18,679 nucleotides of DNA from Cochliopodium minus (Eukaryota > Discosea > Himatismenida > Cochliopodiidae): the NCBI GenBank assembly GCA_024220525.1, contig JAMYWO010000205.1, positions 56,716 through 75,394 of the forward strand. The letters are read 5' to 3'. Below, piece after piece: positions 10,291 through 18,679 of this stretch. The position numbers were made by a program, and so were the translations under genes. Numbering within the stretch: position 1 is the first letter of the stretch; each line of letters opens with the position of its first letter. The notes beneath the pieces were generated by a model. The model had not been told where the DNA came from, searched no databases, and saw only the letters and a list, made by a program, of their open reading frames with translations.

Positions 10291-10980
10291 TTATGGAGGT
10301 AATATAATTCCTATTTTTCCTTTTTTTTTATATTATAGTGTTATTTTCGAAGAACAAACAAAGTTTTAATCTCAAGATCAATTATCTTTTGATTCAACAT
10401 TATTAAGTATATCCACAATTTTATAATTTATTTAATAAAATTGTTAATTTTTAGCTCGAGATAAGTGAAAATTATCTTCATATATGTTATTTATGGCCCC
10501 AATGGAATTTAAAATTTTTTTTTTGGGAGATTTTCTGTTCAAAGCTTTAATATTCTTTATTTTATTTATAATTTGAACGCTCTGTCCATCCTTTAATCAA
10601 CAGTATTGCCAAATACAATAACTGAATATTGTTTTTAAATTAAAACATTAATTTTTTATATCTCGTTAATTTTTTTTAAATTTTTTATAAAGTGAAATAT
10701 ATTTTAAAAACCATTGATATATTGATTCAAAAATAAATCTTTGGGTGGATTTACATTTCTTTTTTTTAAAAGAGTGAATAAAAAATTTTTATATAAATTT
10801 TTATCAACAGTAAATATATTGAACTTGAATCAAGAAATTACAAAATTGATTCAACAATACTGTTTATATATCAATTATTTTTGTATTTTTCTCAATTTTT
10901 TCCGAAATAGAAAAAGAAAAAAAAGAAAAAGAAAAAAAAAAAAAAAAAGAAGAATTTTGTTTCTTAAATTTAAGAAAGAA
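10291..10980. promoter_or_regulatory. Divergent intergenic region shared by the SAMHD1-type and RapGAP genes
   Basis: 690 bp lie between two outward-facing start codons, by far the largest gene-free gap, so both promoters must lie here. It contains a T9-type run near 10321, a few GC-richer islands (GCTCGAGATAAG near 10454, TATGGCCCCAATGG near 10491) and a polypurine tract of A with scattered G at about 10909-10955, just before ATG10981. I cannot define TATA boxes with confidence in such AT-rich DNA. The open frame from 10741 that reads into the RapGAP start has no ATG and looks like leader sequence. Confidence 0.55.
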
Positions 10981-13900
10981 ATGAATATAATAAGGAGCAC
11001 TAAAGCTAAATCAGATTATGAACCAAATGATATTTCCCAATTGAAATATTCAAAGGGAGATGTGATTGAAATTTTGCAAATAGTTGATAACAAATGGTGT
11101 TGGGCACGTAAAGACAACAATGAGGGTTATGTTCATATAGAAAATCTAAATAAAGAAGAAGAAATGCCTAAAGAACAAATCAAACGTCCTTCTATTTCAA
11201 ATACAACCGATAATATACTCAATAAAAACGATAATAGCACTAGCACTGTCGATAATAATAAGATTAATGAGAATGTTACCATCATTACGAAATCTCAAAT
11301 CACAAATAAACAAAATGCAAAATTCAAATTGATTTTATCGGGTATTGTCAAGCATGTAACTATCAAAGGTATTATTTCATATTGACACTCCAAATTTTTT
11401 ATCATCCTCGAATAAACAAAATTTATCTTTAATTTCCCATTTTTTTTTTTTGAATAATTAAATTTTTCTTTAATAGATAGGAGTTTGAAAAAGAAAGTAT
11501 TACCATCTTGCTTTTCGGGATTAGATGCAGGTATAAATATAAATTTTTTTCACCCAAGAAAATAGTTTTAAACAATTATAGTGAATTTTATGATCGAAAA
11601 CATGGCAATGTCCAAAAGAGAAGCATTGATTAATGGATTGGCATTATTGCAAGAAGGATTTATCGAGGATCTATGTAATTTGGGAACATATAGTGATTTG
11701 AAATATGCATATTATGGGTAAATCATTTAAAATCAAATGAATAATTTCATTCAAAAATTATTTATGGATAGGATCTCATCAAATGGGAAAAAAATAGTCG
11801 AAGAAGGGTAATTTAAGAATCATATTCACATCATTTATTATATTTTAAAAATTTTATTTTGAAAAGGACTGAAGTAGATACAAAGAGAAAGGATAGAATA
11901 GAGTTGGTTGAGCTTTATCGTAAAATGATCTCACAGATAGAAATAGAAGACAGAAAATATAGATTAAAGACATATCCAAAGTGTTTCTTGGGAAAGGATG
12001 CAGTAGATTGGTTGAAAAAGAATGCAGTCAACAACACAGAGAAAGAAAGAACAAAGAAAGGTATTAATCCATGATTTTTAATCTTAAAATAATATTGCAT
12101 AAAAATAAGCTATTGTAATTGGTAATGAGATGATGGAATTGAGACTCTTTAGGCATGTTGCGAACGAACATTTATTAGAAAACGCAAAACTATTTTATTA
12201 TCCTGTAAAACTTTTTTTTGTGAATTTTTCCCTTATAAATTTATTATCAACGAAAGAATCCTTCAATATTACCTCTTGGAAAAGTCATACCTTTGAACGA
12301 GTGGACCGTCGATAATGTATGCAGCAAGTTGGAGCAATTACAGCTAGATGAATACATTCCCGCATTTAAACAATTCAAGGTGGATGGGAAAAAATTATTA
12401 TTGTGCTCCAAAAAGTATTTCCAAAACGAACTCAAAATGTCTGTCACAAACAGAAAGCTCCTCACAAAGTTAATTGACTGTCAAACCATCTCAAGAGTAG
12501 AAACTAAAGTGTTTGACAAGAGCGACATGGATATATTGGACCATTTTGAAGAATATGTCAAGAAATATGACACCGAGTCTGAGTTTCTAAACGGAATTAC
12601 TAGAAACACAATTGTTCCTTTTCTTCCTAAAACCAAACCCTTTGTCAACACTGACGTATATTATACTTTAGAGTTGGGAAATGATATTTTGTGCAAAACT
12701 TTCAATATTGACGATAATTTGTACATTGAACACCCTGAGAAGTTTAAGATGACGTATGCCCACAAGTTTTACGATCAAGAGCATAAGCTCTATCTTGTTT
12801 CGCAAGGAGAAGAAATCTTCATTCTTGCTGTAGGAAGTTTATCAAGTGGAGAAGGTGATCATTTCAAAAAAAAAATTTTTTTTTTAAATGAATTTAAAAT
12901 CTTTTCCATTAAAAATTTTTCTAGGAGAAACAAAAGGTAAACAAATTTATTAAAATAAATTAAAATTTACTGATTAATAAAAATAATTTTTTTAACAGGA
13001 AAGGGAATAGGAAGCGTGTTGCTATTTTCTCCCGATGGATTTAAACTTAATCATGCTACAGGAAAAAGAGAATTGAATGCTATTGAAGGTTCTTTGAGTC
13101 CCATGAACCTTCTCAAAAAGAAAAAGGTTTCAAAAGAGGTGACCCCCAAATTTCCTGGAATTCCTCAAATAAAAGATGCTTTTTGCTTTCAAGAAGACGC
13201 AAAATTTACATTAGTAAACGAAGATGTTCAAAAGAAACTTTCTGACGAATTTTTGAATCTTGGTAAATTTTTAAACATTTTTTAATTAATTTTATATTTA
13301 TTTTTTTTCTTAGAAAAAAATCTTAAACCAAGAAATTACAAATTTGGTGTTTTGTACATGAAAAAGGGACAAAAAACAGAAGATGTTCTTTATGCTAACA
13401 AAGAATCTGAATCTAGTGAGAATTATAGACAATTTTTGAAATTGATAGGTGATCTTGTTGAATTGAAGTAAGTTTTTTTTTTTCAGATTAATCTTTTTTT
13501 CTAATCATCTTTAATTTTTAATTTCAAAAGTGGATGGAAAAATTATCGTGCTGGATTGGTAAAATTTTTTTAACAGTATTAAAAAAGAAAATTTATTTTC
13601 TTTTTTTATTAAAGGATGTTAAAGGGGAAAATAGTACAGGGAAATATTCAGTTTACAGTGTAAGAATTTTTTTAACAAATTCATTGAAATGTTGAACTCT
13701 TTTACATTTTAATTATAAATAGAAATTGGATGTGGATAAGAGAGACGGAGAAATTTTGGATAAGCCTGAAGAAGGAATTTCAATTGTTTTTGAAGTGATG
13801 TTTCATGTAGCTACCTATCTTCCGTTTGGAGATGAAGGACAAGACTCACAACAATTACACAGAAAAAGGCACATTGTAAAAAACCTTTTAATTTTTTTTC

Positions 13901-14348
13901 TCTTTTTAAATTCATCTTTGTAATTAGGGAAATGACATTGTAGTTATAATATTTAGAGATATTGACTGTGAAGAATCATTCGATCCAACCATCATGAAAA
14001 GTCAGTTTAATCACATTTTCATTCTCGTCACTCCTCTTCAAAATTCCACTTCTGAGACTATTGACCATTACCAAGTACAAGTTTGCATGAAGAAAGGTGT
14101 AGATCCATTTCAACCACTTTTACCTCCAAATGGTGTTGTTTCAAAAAACAATCTTAAAGCTTATCTTCTTAACAAAGTGAGCAACATCTATCTTCTTTTT
14201 TTTCATTAAAATTAAAAACTTATTTTTTATTAAATTATAGGCTATTAATTCTGAAAGAAGTGTTCTCAATAGTAAAGAGTTTTCTGTAAAGGAGAAAAGA
14301 ACTATTCAGGCTACAATTAAGGGATTGTATGAGAAATACGGGAAATAA
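10981..14348 (+). CDS. SH3-DEP-DEP-SAM-RapGAP protein, 15 exons
   Basis: Product is about 837 residues. Exons: 10981-11368, 11477-11530, 11582-11717, 11772-11807, 11867-12060, 12110-12204, 12257-12854, 12925-12936, 12999-13262, 13314-13467, 13531-13558, 13615-13659, 13723-13875, 13928-14176, 14241-14348. Residues 5-57 form an SH3 domain (AKSDYEPNDISQLKYSKGD, NKWCWARK, EGYVHIENL), followed by an Asn/Ser/Thr-rich linker. Two DEP domains follow: ~115-195 (LPSCFSGLDAVNFMIENM) and ~213-301 (KTYPKCFLGKDAVDWLKK). A SAM domain spans ~315-378 (EWTVDNVCSKLEQLQLDEYI). Residues ~590-815 are a Rap_GAP domain (VLYMKKGQKTEDVLYANKES, EVMFHVATYLPF, QQLHRKRHIGND). Asn721 of HIGND is the catalytic 'Asn thumb' of RapGAPs, so GTPase activation of a Rap-type G protein is likely. 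DEP domains commonly target membranes; SAM and SH3 mediate protein contacts. ATG10981 is the only in-frame ATG before the SH3 domain. Confidence 0.95.
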
Positions 14349-14560
14349 TCTTTATTCAAAACAAAGTGTTTTTTTGCTCAACAAAAGAAATTTCAATCAA
14401 AAAAAAAATTTCAATAAATTATTTAAAAGAAAATTACAAGAATCCATCAAATCAAAGAATGTTTTGTTGTCATAAATTGAATTTATATTTAATTGGAAAA
14501 AAATAAAAAAAATAGAGCCGATTTTTTTCATCCCTTTATAAACTCAAAATTAAAATATAA

Positions 14561-16475
<1,915 letters not shown>

Positions 16476-16671
16476 GTAAATAATAATATATTTTTTTTTA
16501 TTTTTTATTTTTTATTTTCTTTTTATTTTTCTTTTTTATTTTTCATTTTTCATTTTATTTTTTAATTTTTAATTTTTATTTTTTATTTTTTATTTTTTAT
16601 TTTTTATTTTTTATTTTTAATTTTTAATTTTTAATTTTTAATTTTTAATTTTTAATTTTTAATTTTTTTAG
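16476..16671 (+). other. Intron-like 196-bp T-rich segment between USP and propeller coding regions
   Basis: The segment starts GTAAAT directly after the USP exon and ends TTTTTTTAG. It is almost purely T and A on the coding strand, as in the introns of this window. It holds no coding potential and no promoter that I can distinguish. It is either the intron of a fused gene, a 3' intron, or a very short intergenic spacer. Confidence 0.6.
16557..16662. repeat. Perfect period-7 A/T microsatellite (TTTTTTA then TTTTTAA)
   Basis: A bases recur every seven positions from 16571 through 16662 without a slip. The first half uses unit ATTTTTT and the second half switches to TTTTTAA, giving about 14 units in one uninterrupted register. 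The array lies inside the intron-like segment before the propeller coding region and ends a few bases before the AG at 16670-16671. Confidence 0.9.
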
Positions 16672-16676
16672 ATGAA

Positions 16677-18679
16677 ATGAATTGGAAGAGAAGCTTGGTA
16701 TTGGTAGATCCAAACAATGGGTCCTTCAAAAAACAAATCCCCTTTTCCAAAAACGTCAAACAAGTTGCAAGAAATGATGGAAAAGAAGACAGAATAGCCA
16801 TGTATGTTCACAATGAAGAAAAAAACAAAAAATATGTTGAAGTAAAAACAAAAATATTATTTATTTTTAAATTATTTTTAAATTATTTTTATTATTTTTT
16901 TCCGATTCTTTAAATAATTTTTAAATTTTAATTTTATTTCAAAAAATTAGGTTTATGACCTGAAAAACTTAGATAAACTATATTCCATACCTCTAGATCC
17001 AGATTATTCATACTACACTTTATTCATGTATGACGATGATACCATAATCGTTCCAAGAGGATTTGAATACTTGGGTAAAAAATTATAATTTTTTATTTGA
17101 TTTTATTTTTTTTTATTTTATTTTTTAATTTTTTTCATTTTTTTTTTTTAATTTTTATTTTTTTCAAAGATGTTTACAAAGGCAAAAAATTTTTAAAAAC
17201 GATTTCATTGAAGAATTACGGAGACATTGTTTGGATTTTCTGGTTAAAAAGATATGAGAAGCTTTTTGTTTGTAATGTGGGAATCTGGCAGTTGGTCGAC
17301 TTTAAAAAAAACTCATTGAATACCCATAACTACCATTCCCTTGTTTGTTGTGGAATATCTATTTCTGATGGTATTTTTTTTAAATTATTTTTTTATTTTT
17401 TTATTTTTTTATTTTTTTATTTTTTTATTTTTTTATTTTTTTATTTTTTTATTTTAGATTATTCAATCTTTTTATTTTATTTTTATTTTACATTTCTGAA
17501 AAAAATTTAAAATAAATTTATTTTAAATGAATTTGTCATTTTTCAATTAAATTTATTCATTTTAATTTTTTATTTATTTGTTTTATTTTTTACATTTACA
17601 ATTTAAAATATTAATAATTTTTTTTTTTTTTAATTTGTAATTTTTTTTATTTAAATAATTGTTATTGCAATGTTAATCAAAAATTGTTTTTATTTTTTTT
17701 TTTAATTGTTTTTATTTTTAATTGTTTATTTTTTCCATTTTTTTATTTTTTATTTTATTTTTTCATTTTTTAAAGACGGATCAAAAATAGCAGTTGGAGA
17801 TTTTTCGGGAAATCTGATCATATGGCCACTAAAAGACAAAAAAGAAAACCAAACACCCCTTTCCCAAATCAAGTTTCCTAACCAAAGCGTCCGATGTATC
17901 ATGTGGCTCAATGACTACCAACTTTTAGCTGGTTGTTTGGATGGTTCTGTTTATCTCTATGATTTCCCAAATAAAAAATCCAGTCTATTCTTTCGTTTTG
18001 GAGGTCTGGAATTTTCTTTATAATTCTTTAATTTTTTATTGTAAATTTTTTTATACTTTGATTGTTTTCTTTCTTATTTTCTTTAAATGTTTTATTTTAT
18101 TTCATAATTTGATTATTTTCTTTAAATGTTTTATTTTATTTATTGATTATTTTTATTTGATTTAATTTTATTTTATATTTCACTTAATTGTTTTATTTTT
18201 TATTATTTATTTATTTTTAAATTATTCTATAAAAATGTATTTTTTCTTTAATTGTTGTTTTATTTTTCTATTTTTCTATTTTTTATCAATTTAATCTTTT
18301 ATTTCTTACAATTTTATTATTATTTTATTCATAATTTTTTTTATTTTTTAATTTTTGTTCTTAATGTTTTTTATTCTTAGGTTTGACAAGATATGGAGAG
18401 AAAGAGGGAGTCACAAGAATCGTGTACAGTGGTGACAGAAAAAAAATGGCGATATGCACTACTCACAGTAGATTCGTTGTTTTGGACAGCCAATCATCCA
18501 AAGTTTTGTTAGAAGTCAAACATGCTCATCCTGTACCCAAAGAACATTCTCACTGTAAAAAAAAAATTTCAAATCAAAAAAAAAAAGTTTCAAATAAAAA
18601 TGATAATAAAAAATAAAAAAATAAAAAAATAAAAAAATAAAAAAATAAAAAAATAAAAAAATAAAAAAATAAAAAAATA
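16677..18679 (+). CDS. WD40/beta-propeller protein, partial (runs off the window); may be fused to the upstream USP
   Basis: Five exons are visible: 16677-16841, 16951-17074, 17170-17370, 17776-18003, 18381-18554, encoding about 297 residues before an intron that reaches the window end. Phases match at every junction. Repeating beta-propeller strands are visible: SLVLVDPNNGSF (~7-18), KYVEVYDLKNLDKLYSIPLD (~51-70), the blade DGSKIAVGDFSGNLIIWPLKD (~164-184), LLAGCLDGSVYLYD (~210-223) and MAICTTHSRFVVLDSQSSKV. The GNLIIW and GSVYLYD endings are WD-repeat-like. I do not recognise the family beyond a propeller scaffold. The ATG at 16677 overlaps a TGA at 16678-16680 that would end the USP frame if the 16671 acceptor were used. 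A fused product could instead use AG at 16687-16688, which joins USP Lys502 in frame to RSLVLV. Two introns here are unusually long (405 and 377 nt). Confidence 0.8.
17371..17775 (+). other. Long T-rich intron of the propeller gene
   Basis: A 405-nt intron, about eight times the usual length here, runs from GTATTT to TTTAAAG between two exons that join in phase across a Gly/Asp-rich propeller turn (ISISD|DGSKIAVG). The content is nearly all T with scattered A and includes an octamer array. No conserved coding segment is visible in any frame; the open frames here are Phe/Tyr-rich translations of poly-T. Confidence 0.85.
17387..17454. repeat. Perfect period-8 A/T microsatellite (ATTTTTTT)n
   Basis: A bases fall at 17387, 17395, 17403, 17411, 17419, 17427, 17435, 17443 and 17451, exactly eight apart, with seven T between nearly all of them. 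That is about eight units inside the long propeller-gene intron. Confidence 0.93.
18004..18380 (+). other. Second long T-rich intron of the propeller gene, with a ~39-bp direct repeat
   Basis: A 377-nt intron starts with the weak donor GTCTGG and ends TTCTTAG. Flanking exons join in phase (FRFGG|LTRYGE). It contains two copies of a segment centred on TTTCTTTAAATGTTTTATTT, at about 18074-18102 and 18113-18141, offset by 39 bp. Otherwise it is T-rich with no coding signal. Confidence 0.8.
18614..18679. repeat. Perfect period-8 A/T microsatellite (TAAAAAAA)n, reaching the window end
   Basis: T bases recur at 18614, 18622, 18630, 18638, 18646, 18654, 18662, 18670 and 18678, eight apart with seven A between. 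The unit is the reverse complement of the array at 17387-17454. It lies in the intron that follows the last visible propeller exon, and its full length is unknown because the window stops inside it. Confidence 0.93.

Noticed and set aside
10741-10980. N-terminal extension of the RapGAP protein through the open frame upstream of ATG10981
   Set aside because: There is no ATG in the extension; it is Phe/Lys-rich translation of AT-rich leader and a polypurine tract. The SH3 domain begins directly after Met at 10981.
12130-12315. Open frame continuing past the DEP2 exon
   Set aside because: It reads in frame only to 12204. Splicing at GTAAAA (12205) to AG at 12256 joins DEP2 to the SAM domain in phase.
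3163-14348. Functional cluster of small-GTPase regulators
   Set aside because: The Rho-type and Rap-type loci are separated by unrelated Sel1 and SAMHD1-type genes, one on the opposite strand, so co-location is most simply chance.
17097-17510. Long Phe/Tyr-rich open frame spanning poly-T introns
   Set aside because: Only 17170-17370 is coding (propeller exon). The rest is intron translated as F/Y/L/I runs.
16557-18679. Telomeric or centromeric satellite
   Set aside because: The arrays are only 65-106 bp, use different periods, and lie inside introns of a coding gene.

Overview
The window is nuclear DNA from a very AT-rich, intron-rich eukaryote. It holds one tRNA gene and seven protein-coding loci. 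Almost every coding gene is cut into short exons by introns of about 43-60 nt that begin GT and end AG. Intergenic gaps are small, coding starts sit behind A-rich leaders, and all five unambiguous stop codons are TAA. The gene set (lysosomal phospholipase B-like protein, a RhoGAP/cyclic-nucleotide/GRAM/SH3 protein, a multi-domain RapGAP) points to an amoebozoan, probably related to dictyostelids. This is an inference. The intron density is higher than I would expect for Dictyostelium discoideum itself. I could rebuild in-frame exon models for every gene; each internal junction was checked for phase, and each complete model sums to a multiple of three.

Layout: tRNA-Arg(ACG) at 2-75. Phospholipase B-like secreted hydrolase, + strand, 353-3055, 21 exons. 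RhoGAP-like/cNMP/GRAM/SH3/cNMP signalling protein, +, 3163-6136, 10 exons. Sel1-repeat protein, +, 6211-8034, 5 exons. SAMHD1-type dNTP triphosphohydrolase, - strand, 8053-10290, 8 exons, converging tail-to-tail with the Sel1 gene only 18 bp apart. A 690-bp divergent intergenic region. SH3-DEP-DEP-SAM-RapGAP protein, +, 10981-14348, 15 exons. USP40-type deubiquitinase with an internal UBA domain, +, from 14591. WD40/beta-propeller coding region, +, from 16677, running off the window. Whether the last two are separate genes or one fused gene is unresolved.

I see no operon or dedicated pathway. Two loci encode small-GTPase regulators (Rho-type and Rap-type) that each carry an SH3 domain, which is probably coincidental. 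The most noteworthy observations are a 4-nt and an 8-nt micro-exon in the phospholipase gene; an apparently degenerate RhoGAP and two cNMP domains lacking the usual phosphate-binding arginine; a GC-AG intron in the USP gene whose removal is needed to form the zinc-ribbon CPxC motif; a UBA domain inside the USP catalytic fold; the ATGA junction between USP and propeller; and perfect period-7 and period-8 A/T arrays in introns, two of them inverted relative to each other. Nothing here is a clearly new biological system.
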